Notes: generated by a model from the sequence alone, not told the origin. A stretch of DNA of 64,000 nucleotides from Lachnospiraceae bacterium (GCA_910574965.1 CAJTDB010000011.1:1-64000); one strand, 5' to 3'. Shown: positions 18,746 to 27,847, counted from the stretch's first letter. Numbers and translations are program-made.

Positions 18746-19085
18746 GTAGTTCCGCGGCATTTCAAAAGAGACCTGTAGGCCAGAGCAGTCACAGACTGCT
18801 CTGCGTCTCTTTCGAAACGCCTCTGTTTTTGTAGTTCCGCGGCATTTCAAAAGAGACCTGTAGGCCAGAGCAGTCACAGACTGCTCTGCGTCTCTTTCGA
18901 AACGCCTCTGTTTTTGTAGTTCCGCGGCATTTCAAAAGAGACCTGTGGGCCAGAGCAGTCACAGACTGCTCTGCGTCTCTTTCGAAACGCCTCTGTTTTT
19001 GTAGTTCCGCGGCATTTCAAAAGAGACCTGTGGGCCAGAGCAGTCACAGACTGCTCTGCGTCTCTTTCGAAACGCCTCTGTTTTT
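18746..19085. repeat. Array of four tandem 85-bp hairpin units between the CotH-like gene and valS
   Basis: Four almost identical units start at 18746, 18831, 18916 and 19001, exactly 85 bp apart; only a/g differences in the ctgtAGGCC / ctgtGGGCC segment are seen. Each unit opens with GTAGTTCCG. Its outer arms (GGCATTTCAAAAGAGAC and GTCTCTTTCGAAACGCC) pair fully with G-U wobbles in minus-strand RNA. An inner hairpin (CAGAGCAGT / ACTGCTCTG) lies inside, and the unit ends CTGTTTTT. The last T's of the array form part of the CotH-like stop codon. There are no unique spacers, so it is not CRISPR. Confidence 0.9.
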
Positions 19086-20841
19086 ATGGTTCTGTAATCA
19101 GCTCGATCTTCATCTCGCCGACTGTAAACTTCTCATCCAGCAAAAGTTCCTTCTCCTGGAACTCCTGGCCGTTGACCCGCCAGCCGTACCACGCCTGTCC
19201 GTCTTCTGGCTCTGCAGTAAGGGTCAGAGGGTAATTATGATAATAAGTTCCTTCAAAGGCAGAGCCGCCCTCCAGACGAATTTCACTGAATGCAACACGA
19301 TACCCTTTTGGCACCTCCACCTTCAGACGATAAGGATCTGCTGCTCCTAAGTGCGTGCAAAGACGCTCATGTACTTCCGCACAGCTTTGTCCTGCCCTCT
19401 CCTTCATAATCTTTACGGCTTCCTGCTGGCGCAGTCTCTCAGAATCCGTATAGTATATTCCCATGGACCGGGCAAGCTTTTCGTCCTCCTCCTCGATTAC
19501 CTTTTGCACATGATCCCCGTGGAACACCGTAGCAGTCAGATCACAGACCATATTTACAAATCTGGTCCGGTACAGCTTTGACTGCATCAAAAGATACAGC
19601 GTATCTGTTGAATCTTCTAATGGTTCCTCCATCAGATAGTCAAACGTATTTGGTGTTTCCATCCCGGACGTATCCTGGTAGACCGCATCCAGATCATAGG
19701 GGAAAAACCGAACTCTTCCGTCCCCATAAACGCTGCTGCTCGTATCTGCACATTTCCAGGAGAGGAAATTGTGGTAAGGCCAGTCCACATTATTCATGAT
19801 CACATTCACCGCATAATGCTTCAGCATATCCGTCATATCCACCGACTGCTCCAATGCCTGCTGACGCTCCGGATCGTTCAGATCCAGATGAAGCCTTCCG
19901 TAGTATTCTCCAAACCGAGAGCTGTTGACCTCATTGGGCTCGTATTTCTCAATGTCTTCCTTGCGGGCGCCGATGGCATGGGCGATATTATACCGTGTGT
20001 ATTTTTCCTGAAGCTGTATAATTCCGTAATAGGACCCGTTCAGGAACAGAATCCCTGGCCTCGCTCCGGCAGCGACGATTCCGGCCTCTTTTACAAGACG
20101 GCTTACCACGTTCCATTTCAGCATAGTTCCGTTGTGATCTGTTCCGCCGTTTCTGAGGACCATCCGATTATAAGACTGCCCGCTCTCGTTTCCCGCCATA
20201 TCAGCTTCAAAAAAGTCGTGCTCAAAAGTCGGATGCTCCATATCATAAATGGAATCCCCAATCAGTTTGATGCTCTTCTGATCGTAACCTCTAGAGCCAT
20301 GTCCGGATACAGCGATCCCGGTCCCCTGTGCCAGCATTTTCCGCCCGTCCTGCTCATAAAATTCCACATAGGCCGGCCGGTCCCACTCTCCGTTCTCTCC
20401 TTTTTCCTTATAATTGCTGAAAATCCCAATTTCCTCATTATACAGAACCGACGGATCCGCAGAGAGCGATACTACCATCACATCAAAAAGCTCCGACGCA
20501 CCTTCTCCTACAAAATACGTCTGTGTACAGACTTCCGAGAGCTGTCCCCCGGTCAGCCTGGCCGCCTTCACGACCGTTACCCGGTCCGGAAGCCCCGCCT
20601 CTATATGAATCGGCCCATCATAAACACTGGATTCCAAAGTAGGATCGCTCCCATCCAGCGTATAATAAATTTTTCCTCCGAAGAGTCCTCCGAAGATCTT
20701 TAAGTCAAACGCCTTTTCCTGAAATGCCTCTTTTTCGGAAAAGCGAAGCTCTGGTTCTCTTACTCCCCAGCGCACAATCCCCCAGACAGCCGCCGCCAGA
20801 AGAAAGAACCAGACAACGGCACGCAAATATTTTCGATTCAA
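19084..20841 (-). CDS. CotH kinase family protein, membrane-anchored
   Basis: A 585-aa protein with an uncleaved-looking N-terminal signal anchor (residues 7-24). A chitobiase/hexosaminidase C-terminal-type motif (YYTLDGSDPT, about 58-67) is followed by a CotH domain (about 115-470). Key segments are GHGSRGYDQKSIKL and FFPYDLDAVYQD, with acidic residues as in CotH kinases. CotH proteins phosphorylate spore-coat proteins in Bacillus; secreted relatives in gut Clostridia are mostly of unknown substrate. AAAGGAG precedes the start. It lies directly behind a T-box leader, which is unexpected for this family. Confidence 0.8.
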   Translation of the reverse strand: MNRKYLRAVVWFFLLAAAVWGIVRWGVREPELRFSEKEAFQEKAFDLKIFGGLFGGKIYYTLDGSDPTLESSVYDGPIHIEAGLPDRVTVVKAARLTGGQLSEVCTQTYFVGEGASELFDVMVVSLSADPSVLYNEEIGIFSNYKEKGENGEWDRPAYVEFYEQDGRKMLAQGTGIAVSGHGSRGYDQKSIKLIGDSIYDMEHPTFEHDFFEADMAGNESGQSYNRMVLRNGGTDHNGTMLKWNVVSRLVKEAGIVAAGARPGILFLNGSYYGIIQLQEKYTRYNIAHAIGARKEDIEKYEPNEVNSSRFGEYYGRLHLDLNDPERQQALEQSVDMTDMLKHYAVNVIMNNVDWPYHNFLSWKCADTSSSVYGDGRVRFFPYDLDAVYQDTSGMETPNTFDYLMEEPLEDSTDTLYLLMQSKLYRTRFVNMVCDLTATVFHGDHVQKVIEEEDEKLARSMGIYYTDSERLRQQEAVKIMKERAGQSCAEVHERLCTHLGAADPYRLKVEVPKGYRVAFSEIRLEGGSAFEGTYYHNYPLTLTAEPEDGQAWYGWRVNGQEFQEKELLLDEKFTVGEMKIELITEP

Positions 20842-20902
20842 ACGGACTCCTTTTCTGCCTCTGCAAAACCAGGGTTCTGCTTTCGATGCTCTGGTTCCAT
20901 TA

Positions 20903-21146
20903 CAAAAACGCCCTCTGCACAGAAACTGTGCAAAGGGCGACTGATCGCGGTACCACCTTTGTTCGTATGATCACACATACCTCATTCTTCCTTAACGCGG
21001 ACTAGACGGGACCGCCTACTGCACTTTCAGCGCTCCGGCTCCGAAGCCACCTTCCGCATATTCCTTACCCGAAACCGTCTTCCAGCCATGGACGGCTCTC
21101 TCTGTCAGCAGAATATACGTACTCCTCTTCTTCTCTGCCTTTTCCT
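20903..21146 (-). promoter_or_regulatory. T-box riboswitch leader, probably tRNA-Val responsive
   Basis: On the minus strand the T-box core AGGTGGTACCGCG lies at 20946-20958. It is followed by a strong terminator at 20903-20939: CGCCCTTTGCACAG paired with CTGTGCAGAGGGCG, then TTTTTG. Stem I is visible: AGTA loop-E motif near 21120 and a 9-bp stem CGTATATTC / GAATATGCG. The 3' side of the specifier loop reads GAAGGTGGC, giving GUG (Val) or GGU (Gly). The antiterminator bulge is UGGU, which pairs with a tRNA ending ACCA. That fits tRNA-Val (A73) and not the usual bacterial tRNA-Gly (U73), so valine is favoured. Confidence 0.9.
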
Positions 21147-21152
21147 CTAAAC

Positions 21153-21181
21153 AGTCTAAACGTTCACACGTTTTTTGTCAA
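21153..21181 (-). promoter_or_regulatory. Sigma-A promoter of the T-box transcript
   Basis: On the minus strand a perfect TTGACA, a 17-nt spacer and TAGACT place the transcript start about 7 nt before the T-box leader. It lies just downstream of the ABC-F stop at 21212. Confidence 0.8.
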
Positions 21182-21211
21182 GGGGCTTATGCGATGTTTT
21201 CTCCGAACTGC

Positions 21212-23014
21212 TCATCCTTTGTTCTGCTTTGCAATCTGATCTGCCAGATCACTCAGATAAATATATCGCTCCATCTTCTCCTCTAAAAGCGCTTCCGCAC
21301 GCTCTTTCTCCTCTGTCAGCTCATTCAGACGCACAAAGTCCGTAGCAAAAAGCAGGATTTGCCGCTCCAGTTCTTTGATTTTTTCTTCGAGGACTTCAAT
21401 TTCCCCTTCCATGGATTCATAGTCCCTTTGTTCCTGCCAGGTAAATTTCAGTTTCGCCGTCCGCACTTTCGCCGTTTTCGCCCGGACAGACTTTCCGGAA
21501 GAAACCGGTTCTAAAATCTCTTCTTTGTCCTGCCGCTTCTCCAGATAATCCGAATAGCCGCCCTCATACTGCCGAAGTATTCCATTTCCTTCAAAAGCAA
21601 ACAGCCTCTCCGCCGTCTTGTCCAAAAAATATCGGTCATGAGATACCATAATCAAAATACCCGGAAAATGCTCCAGATAATCTTCCAGAATGGCCAAAGT
21701 CTGTATATCCAAATCATTGGTCGGCTCATCTAAAATCAGGATATTAGGCGCCTCCATGAGCACTTTTAGCAAATACAGCCGCCGCTTCTCCCCTCCGGAC
21801 AGCTTCCCGATAGGGGAATACTGAAGCGCACCATCAAAAAGAAACCGCTCCAGCATCCGGGAGGCAGATATACTTCCCTCCTCGGTCTGCACATATTCTG
21901 CTGTATCCCGAATATAATCGATCACTCTCTGTGTGAGGTTCAGTTCTTCGTTTTCCTGGGAGAAATAACCAATCTTTACCGTAGGGCCAAGGATCACCTG
22001 TCCCGCATCCGGCTCTTCCTGCCCCATGATCAGACGCATAAGCGTCGTCTTGCCGCACCCGTTGGGACCCACAAATCCAATCCGGTCCTTTCGGCAAAAG
22101 CTGTAGCTGAAATTCTGAAAGAGAAGCTTGTCTTTGTAGCTTTTCGTCAGTCCGGACAACTCCAGCGTTTTCTTGCCCAGCCGTGAAGAAACCGCTTTGA
22201 TCTCTACTTTTCCGTCGTGCACCGGCGCTTTTGTGCGGTCCTTAAGTTCCTCATACCGCTGAATATGTGCTTTCTGTTTGGTTGCACGCGCTCTTGCTCC
22301 CCGACGCATCCATTCCAGCTCAATCCGCAGTATATTCCGGTTTTTCCGGTAAGTGGCAAGCTCCAGATCTTCCCTTTTGGCTTTCTCCTCCAAAAACCCG
22401 GCAAAGTTTGTCTCATACAGATAGAGCCTTCCCTTGTCGATCTCTGCAATTTTACCACATACCCGGTCCAGAAAGTACCGATCATGAGTTACCATTACCA
22501 GTGCACCTTTTCTTCGGATTAATGCCTGCTCCAGCCAGAGAATCATATCACTGTTTAAATGGTTCGTAGGCTCATCCAGCAGCAGGATATCGCTGTTTGC
22601 ACTCAGCGCCGCCGCCAGGGCTGCCATCTTCTTCTGACCGCCGGAGAGATGATCCAACACCTGATGCTCATCCACAAACCCCATCCGGTTCAGGATCGTC
22701 CTGCTGTCGCCTGCCAAACTCCACTCATTATCCTCAGACCGGCCTGCCGTGAACACATAATCATAGACCGTCATGCCCTTTGGAAATTCCGGATTCTGCG
22801 GCAGATACCGAACACAGACCTGACTGCCTTTTACAACCTCTCCCGCATCCGGCTCCTCCGCACCTGCCAGAATCCGCAGCAATGTGGATTTCCCGGTCCC
22901 ATTGATTCCGACGATCCCGATTTTGTCACCTTCTTCGATGCCAAAATCGATTCCTGCAAACAGTTCCCTCTCAGTATAGTTTTTGCGGATGCCCTTTGCT
23001 GTCAATAAGTTCAT
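21212..23014 (-). CDS. ABC-F family ATPase, Uup-like
   Basis: A 600-aa protein with two ATP-binding cassettes: Walker A GINGTGKST and GPNGCGKTT, signatures LSGGQ and LSGGEKRR, Walker B ILLLDEPTNHLN and ILILDEPTNDLD. A C-terminal coiled-coil extension (about 525-595) is typical of the Uup branch. No membrane segments are present. Such proteins act on the ribosome or on branched nucleic acids. The start has GGAAAGG and lies 27 nt after the TPR/AAA+ gene, suggesting a degV / AAA+ / ABC-F operon. Confidence 0.88.
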   Translation of the reverse strand: MNLLTAKGIRKNYTERELFAGIDFGIEEGDKIGIVGINGTGKSTLLRILAGAEEPDAGEVVKGSQVCVRYLPQNPEFPKGMTVYDYVFTAGRSEDNEWSLAGDSRTILNRMGFVDEHQVLDHLSGGQKKMAALAAALSANSDILLLDEPTNHLNSDMILWLEQALIRRKGALVMVTHDRYFLDRVCGKIAEIDKGRLYLYETNFAGFLEEKAKREDLELATYRKNRNILRIELEWMRRGARARATKQKAHIQRYEELKDRTKAPVHDGKVEIKAVSSRLGKKTLELSGLTKSYKDKLLFQNFSYSFCRKDRIGFVGPNGCGKTTLMRLIMGQEEPDAGQVILGPTVKIGYFSQENEELNLTQRVIDYIRDTAEYVQTEEGSISASRMLERFLFDGALQYSPIGKLSGGEKRRLYLLKVLMEAPNILILDEPTNDLDIQTLAILEDYLEHFPGILIMVSHDRYFLDKTAERLFAFEGNGILRQYEGGYSDYLEKRQDKEEILEPVSSGKSVRAKTAKVRTAKLKFTWQEQRDYESMEGEIEVLEEKIKELERQILLFATDFVRLNELTEEKERAEALLEEKMERYIYLSDLADQIAKQNKG

Positions 23015-23041
23015 ATCTTGTCCTTTCCGGTCCCGCCGGTC

Positions 23042-26000
23042 TTATTCTTCAAAATCCGCCTCTCGGATCAGATGATATCCGAATTCGTCCACACTCTTTT
23101 TTGTCACTTTTTCAAACAGGTGACGGATGCTGCCTTTTTCCGCCTTTTGGATGGCATCATCGATCATCTCTTTTACTTCCGCCACCGTCACCAGATGATC
23201 GTTGGTCTGCCGGCTCCCGATTCGGTCATACAGCGCCAGAATGCCAAATTCATCAAAGGAATATCTCTGCTCCTGCGCGTAGGATTTGCCAAATGCCACA
23301 AGCTCGTCATTAGTAAAGATCGGAATATCGATGGTGTGATCAAATTTAGATGCAAAATTCCGATTCCTGACAAACAGTTTCTGAATCTCTTCCGAGGAAT
23401 CCTCCAAAATCACCAGAAGTCCCCCTGTGTCTGTCTCCATAGCAAGGCTCATGGCCATCATCGTCGCATCAGAGAGTCCTCCTGCCTTTTCGATAATCAG
23501 CGCTCCGCCCTTTAATTTGGTGAGTACCTCGTAAATATCTTTTGTATTCATCTTCTGGCCGCTGATCTTGGCCAGTTTCTTTCCTTCAATCCGTTTCTGC
23601 TTCTGAAGCGCTTTTACGATGTCTATAGCAAGAGTCGTTTTCCCGTTTCCGCGCTCTCCGGTTATCGTCAGATTTCCTCTGGAAGAACTGGTCTGTTCCC
23701 TTTGGTTGACATCTTTAAACAGCACCGAAAGCTGCTCGCTCATGCCCTGAATAGATGTGAAATATGTAAACAGACGCGCCTGCTCTCTGGTCAGATGCCC
23801 GGCACTGACAGCTCCTTCTGAGACTTTGGAAGACAGAGAACGTTCCAGATCTTGTATCATATTGCCGGATCTGCCTTCACCGGCTTCCTCTCTCTCTGTC
23901 AGATCCTCCGGTTCCTCTTTTTCTGCCAGATTTTCAATATCCAGCTCTTCTTCTGTCTCTTCTTCCTCGTCCACATCCGGCGGAAGATCATCTTCCGTCA
24001 CAACTGGTTCCTCTGCTGCCTGGTTCTCTTTATCGATCTCGTCCAGGATCTGACGCACATCCTCCGGTATCTCTTCTGAGATGCCGGAGATCAGCTTCAT
24101 AAGCTCTGCCGTCTCCTGCTTTACCTTTGCCCTGCGTACTTTCTCTTCTTTAGCAGCGGCTTCTAGTTTCGCCTCGGTCTGCTCCTTCTGCTTCTCCCAC
24201 TCACTTAAAATATCGTCAATGCTCACCGGACCATCGGCGTCCTTTTCCGGTGCATCCCCTTCCAGATCCAGATTCGGAAGCTCGATGGTCTTATCCTCGC
24301 GGAAATCCGGTTCCGGCTCGCTCTCTGCCTCCGGTTCTTCCCCTTCTCCATCCAGTCCCAAGTTCGGCAGTTCAATCGTTCCGTCCTCACGGAAATCCGG
24401 CTCCGGCTCACTTTCCGTCACCGGTTCTTCCTCTTCTTCACCCAGTCCCAGATTGGGCAGTTCAATCGTTCCGTCCTCGCGGAAATCCGGCTCCGGCTCA
24501 CTTTCCATCACCGGTTCTTCCTCATCTTCACTCAGTCCCAAATTGGGCAGTTCAATCGTTCCGTCCTCGCGGAAATCCGGCTCCGGCTCGCTTTCCATCA
24601 CCGGTTCTTCCTCATCTTCACCCAGTCCCAGATTAGGCAGTTCAATCGTTCCATCCTCGCGGAAATCCGGCTCCGGCTCACTTTCCATCACCGGTTCTTC
24701 CTCATCTTCACCCAGTCCCAAATTGGGCAGTTCAATCGTTCCGTCCTCGCGGAAATCCGGCTCCGGCTCGCTCTCTGCCTCCGGTTCTTCCCCTTCTCCA
24801 TCCAGTCCCAAGTTCGGCAGTTCAATCGTTCCGTCCTCACGGAAATCCGGCTCCGGCTCACTTTCCATCACCGGTTCTTCCTCTTCCTCACCCAGTCCCA
24901 GATTGGGCAGTTCAATCGTTCCGTCCTCGCGGAAATCCGGCTCTGTCGCCTGCCCGTCAGGCCCAAGCTCCGGCAGCTCGATGGTCCCATCTTCACGAAA
25001 ATCCGGCTCCGGCCCGCTCTCTGCTTCCGGTTCTCCCTCTTCTTCATCCAGCCCCAGGGTTGGCAGTTCAATCGTTCCGTCCTCACGGAAATCCGGTTTT
25101 ACCACTTTCCCATCAGGTCCAAGTTCCGGCAGCTCAATCGTCCCGTCTTCGCGATAACCTAACTCTGGTTCACTTTCTGGTGCATCTTCCTCTTCCTTGT
25201 CCAGACCCAGGCTTGGCAGTTCAATGGTCCCGTCCTCACGGTCATCCGGTTCTATCACCTTTCCATCAGGTCCAAGCTCCGGCAGATCAATGGTTCCGTC
25301 CTCACAGTATAAGGAATCGGGTTCTTGGTTAATACTTACAGTATTCTTATTTACAACTTTTAGCTGCGGAAGATCAATCGTTGCATCCTCCTTCAGAAGC
25401 TGATCCAGATTTTCTGCCAGCTCCGCCTGCAGATTTACCGTACTGAATCTTCCCACATCGACTCCCGGCACTTCCGGCTTCTGACTTCCGGCTTCATATA
25501 CGGAGGAATCCGAACCGATTCTCTGATAATTATATTTTTCCTTTTGAAGCAGCGTCAGCGGTTCGTATTTCATCTTCAGTTCCAAAGCTTTCTGAACATA
25601 CTCGCCTTCACTGTACCAGAGGAACAACTGGTCACACTCCCGCACACACTCCTCTAACATTCCTGCTTCTTCATACAGACATGCCAGTTCATACCCCCAC
25701 TTTTCCTGATAGTCCTGCTTCTTATATTCACTTAAAACTTTAATCTGATCTTCCAGGCTAGACCCCCGTTCCCGGTAGATCTGATACTTCAAAATATAAC
25801 GGCTTAGATCATGAGGCGCCGCTTTCACAAATTCTCTGTACAGAGCAATGGCCTCATCAAAATTATGCATTTTTGTACAGACTTCCGTCATCCGATACAG
25901 CAGCATACGCCCCACAGGCGCACGATCATAAGCCATATCCAGAATCTCCATACACTCCCCATATCGTTCGGTCTTCTCGTATACTTCACTGACCATATAC

Positions 26001-26128
26001 AGCATGTTCAGATTCTTTACCCGGCGCCAGTCGATTGTATCTGCGATCTTCGCCGCTGCTTCATAGTCCCGTTTGTTCACCTGTGTCTCTATCTGTTCCG
26101 CCTTCAGACGGTATTCGTACTTATCCAA
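23042..26128 (-). CDS. TPR protein with acidic repeat linker and C-terminal AAA+ ATPase domain
   Basis: A 1028-aa protein in three parts. Residues about 1-205 are TPR-like helices. Residues about 250-640 hold fourteen copies of a core of the form EDGTIELPNLGL embedded in Glu/Pro/Ser-rich linkers; in the most regular section the unit is 30 residues (90 bp). After a further acidic stretch, residues about 770-1028 form an AAA+-like ATPase with Walker A TGERGNGKTTLAID and Walker-B-like GGALIIEKAGGLSD. Translation probably starts at TTG (26128), with GAGG 11 nt upstream. It resembles a large scaffold that positions an ATPase; the function is not recognised. Confidence 0.75.
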   Translation of the reverse strand: MDKYEYRLKAEQIETQVNKRDYEAAAKIADTIDWRRVKNLNMLYMVSEVYEKTERYGECMEILDMAYDRAPVGRMLLYRMTEVCTKMHNFDEAIALYREFVKAAPHDLSRYILKYQIYRERGSSLEDQIKVLSEYKKQDYQEKWGYELACLYEEAGMLEECVRECDQLFLWYSEGEYVQKALELKMKYEPLTLLQKEKYNYQRIGSDSSVYEAGSQKPEVPGVDVGRFSTVNLQAELAENLDQLLKEDATIDLPQLKVVNKNTVSINQEPDSLYCEDGTIDLPELGPDGKVIEPDDREDGTIELPSLGLDKEEEDAPESEPELGYREDGTIELPELGPDGKVVKPDFREDGTIELPTLGLDEEEGEPEAESGPEPDFREDGTIELPELGPDGQATEPDFREDGTIELPNLGLGEEEEEPVMESEPEPDFREDGTIELPNLGLDGEGEEPEAESEPEPDFREDGTIELPNLGLGEDEEEPVMESEPEPDFREDGTIELPNLGLGEDEEEPVMESEPEPDFREDGTIELPNLGLSEDEEEPVMESEPEPDFREDGTIELPNLGLGEEEEEPVTESEPEPDFREDGTIELPNLGLDGEGEEPEAESEPEPDFREDKTIELPNLDLEGDAPEKDADGPVSIDDILSEWEKQKEQTEAKLEAAAKEEKVRRAKVKQETAELMKLISGISEEIPEDVRQILDEIDKENQAAEEPVVTEDDLPPDVDEEEETEEELDIENLAEKEEPEDLTEREEAGEGRSGNMIQDLERSLSSKVSEGAVSAGHLTREQARLFTYFTSIQGMSEQLSVLFKDVNQREQTSSSRGNLTITGERGNGKTTLAIDIVKALQKQKRIEGKKLAKISGQKMNTKDIYEVLTKLKGGALIIEKAGGLSDATMMAMSLAMETDTGGLLVILEDSSEEIQKLFVRNRNFASKFDHTIDIPIFTNDELVAFGKSYAQEQRYSFDEFGILALYDRIGSRQTNDHLVTVAEVKEMIDDAIQKAEKGSIRHLFEKVTKKSVDEFGYHLIREADFEE
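24290..25000 (-). repeat. 90-bp coding minisatellite inside the TPR/AAA+ gene
   Basis: The segment ggcagttcaatcgttcc recurs with its TTCAATCG at 24371, 24461, 24551, 24641, 24731, 24821 and 24911, exactly 90 bp apart. Two linker types alternate, one encoding EEPVMESEP and one encoding EGEEPEAESEP. Neighbouring copies differ by only a few bases, so copy number is probably unstable. Looser copies continue to about 25320. Confidence 0.9.
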
Positions 26129-26159
26129 TAGCTCTTATCCTCGTTTCCCTTTTGCTCCC

Positions 26160-27020
26160 CTACATTTCCACTATTTTTGAGCATGCAACTGCAAGTGCCC
26201 CATCCCCGATATGACATGCCACACTGAGCGACAGTTCATTTACGAGAATCTTTGGATATCCCGGAAATTCCGCCTCGATCTCCTTTTTAAATTCCAGCGC
26301 TGCCGCTTCATTATTCGTATGTGCCACATCGATCCGCATGCTGCATCCGTTAAATCTTCCCTCCAGATCATTTCGAATCGCATCCAGCATCACCCGTTTT
26401 GCTGCGCTCATAGTACGGACCTTAGAAAATGCATCCAGCTTTTCTCCCTGAATCTGCAGCACCGGCTTTAAGCGAAGCATCGTACCAAGCGCAGCAGCGG
26501 CCGGCGTGATCCTGCCTCCCTTTTTTAAATATTTCAAAGTCGTCAGCGTAATATAAATACTCGCCTGCAGCGCTTCTTCTTCTAAGACCGCACGAATCTC
26601 AGCCGCGCTTTTTCCTGCTGCCGCCAGATTCTGCGCATCCACAACGGAAGACACCTGCGTGATGGAAATCCTCTGATTGTTCACCACTTCCACCCGTCCA
26701 TCATAATCCTCCGCCAGCATCCTGGCCGTCTGACAGCTCCCGCTTAAGCCGCTGGACATGGGAATGTGTACAATCTCATCGTATTCTTTCAGAAGCTTAT
26801 CCCAAAGCCCCATGACCGATTCCGGAGAAGGCTGGGAAGTGGACACATCTGCATCCTTTGACAAATATTCATAAAATTCCTTTGGAAACAGATCGATTCC
26901 GTCCAGATATTCCTTTCCATCAATCAGAAAAGGCATCGGAAGGATATGGATGCCCATTTCTTTTGCTTGTTTCTGGCTGATTCCGCTGTTGCTGTCTGTG
27001 ATGATCGCTATTTTATTCAT
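26160..27020 (-). CDS. DegV family fatty-acid-binding protein
   Basis: A 286-aa DegV protein with the typical N-terminal IAIITDSNSGIS and the lipid-binding region HIPMSSGLSGSCQTA. DegV (FakB) proteins bind a fatty acid and present it to the kinase FakA for phospholipid synthesis. No fakA is visible in the window. It is first in a probable operon with the TPR/AAA+ and ABC-F genes, with the next gene 31 nt downstream. Confidence 0.92.
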   Translation of the reverse strand: MNKIAIITDSNSGISQKQAKEMGIHILPMPFLIDGKEYLDGIDLFPKEFYEYLSKDADVSTSQPSPESVMGLWDKLLKEYDEIVHIPMSSGLSGSCQTARMLAEDYDGRVEVVNNQRISITQVSSVVDAQNLAAAGKSAAEIRAVLEEEALQASIYITLTTLKYLKKGGRITPAAAALGTMLRLKPVLQIQGEKLDAFSKVRTMSAAKRVMLDAIRNDLEGRFNGCSMRIDVAHTNNEAAALEFKKEIEAEFPGYPKILVNELSLSVACHIGDGALAVACSKIVEM

Positions 27021-27125
27021 AAAGCACTCCTATCTGTTTTTTATCACACTTTTCTGTAAAAATCCCGACGCCTATGGCCTGCGTCTCCAGGTACCGCTTT
27101 ACATGCCAAAAGCATACGCGATTTT

Positions 27126-27154
27126 ATTATATCAAAACATATTCCAGAAAACAA
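27126..27154 (-). promoter_or_regulatory. Promoter of the degV operon
   Basis: TTGTTT, a 17-nt spacer and TATAAT on the minus strand. The -35 box lies in the U-tract of the tRNA-Glu terminator, so the two units are packed back to back. Confidence 0.5.
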
Positions 27155-27156
27155 GA

Positions 27157-27189
27157 AATAGCAGAAACCTTTTTACGGTTCCTGCTATT
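27157..27189 (-). terminator. Terminator of tRNA-Glu
   Basis: On the minus strand AATAGCAGGAACC pairs with GGTTTCTGCTATT around a 7-nt loop, followed by TCTTGTTTT. It starts 9 nt after the tRNA 3' end. Confidence 0.7.
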
Positions 27190-27197
27190 CTGTAGCG

Positions 27198-27269
27198 CAG
27201 TAGATAGGGGAATCGAACCCCTGTTTCCGCCGTGAGAGGGCGGCGTCTTGACCCCTTGACCAATCTACC
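27198..27269 (-). tRNA. tRNA-Glu (anticodon CUC)
   Basis: The 72-nt sequence folds as a cloverleaf on the minus strand. The acceptor stem is GGTAGAT / ATCTACT with discriminator G. The anticodon stem CCGCC / GGCGG carries loop CTCTCAC (anticodon CUC), and the T-arm is AGGGG TTCGATT CCCCT. CCA is not encoded. It reads GAG glutamate codons. Confidence 0.93.
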
Positions 27270-27400
27270 ATGTGTCTGTCCTGCCGACTGGATTAATATA
27301 TCATATATTTTTTCAAAATGCAAGTACTTTTTTAATTTTTTACATATTTTTTTTAAATCCGCAGATACTAACAAAAATCAGGCAGATCAGGAGGATCACT

Positions 27401-27757
27401 ATGGACTATTTTAATGCATTCTGGGTCGGCGGAATTATCTGTGCCCTTGTACAGATTCTCATGGAGAAGACCAAACTGATGCCCGGCAGGATCATGGTAC
27501 TCTTAGTCTGCGGAGGCGCTGTACTAGGGGCCGTCGGACTCTATGGACCTTTCCAGGAATATGCCGGTGCAGGCGCCAGTGTTCCGCTCCTTGGCTTTGG
27601 CAACACTCTCTGGAAAGGAATCCAGGAAGCCGTAGATACCGATGGCTTTCTCGGCATCTTCAAGGGCGGCTTCACCGCAAGTGCAGCCGGAATCTGCGCA
27701 GCACTGGTCTTCGGCTATCTGGCCAGCCTAATTTTTGATTCCAAAATGAAAAAATAA
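27401..27757 (+). CDS. spoVAE: Stage V sporulation protein AE
   Basis: A 118-aa, four-segment membrane protein matching SpoVAE (the AEb type). The conserved GAGASVPLLGFGNTLWKG resembles the glycine-rich core of SpoVAC. It belongs to the DPA channel with SpoVAC and SpoVAD, which here lie 26 kb away. CAGGAGG precedes the ATG by 6 nt. It stands alone, transcribed away from tRNA-Glu. Confidence 0.92.
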   Translation: MDYFNAFWVGGIICALVQILMEKTKLMPGRIMVLLVCGGAVLGAVGLYGPFQEYAGAGASVPLLGFGNTLWKGIQEAVDTDGFLGIFKGGFTASAAGICAALVFGYLASLIFDSKMKK

Positions 27758-27766
27758 CCACAATGC

Positions 27767-27801
27767 AGAAGAAGAGGACGAACCTTACGCCCTCTTCTTC
27801 T
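27767..27801 (+). terminator. Hairpin after spoVAE
   Basis: AGAAGAAGAGG pairs with CCTCTTCTTCT around a 13-nt loop starting 10 nt after the stop. The U-tract is poor, so termination may be weak. Confidence 0.45.
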
Positions 27802-27847
27802 CCATATTCCTATATCTGATATATACAGCATATTTAAAAAATACTAT

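Noticed and set aside
18746-19085. CRISPR array
   Set aside because: The four 85-bp units are continuous with no variable spacers and no cas genes nearby.
24081-25157. A 358-codon serine-rich plus-strand ORF
   Set aside because: It is the mirror of the acidic repeat part of the minus-strand TPR/AAA+ gene; Glu/Pro codon bias opens the opposite frame. It lacks a ribosome site and any domain.
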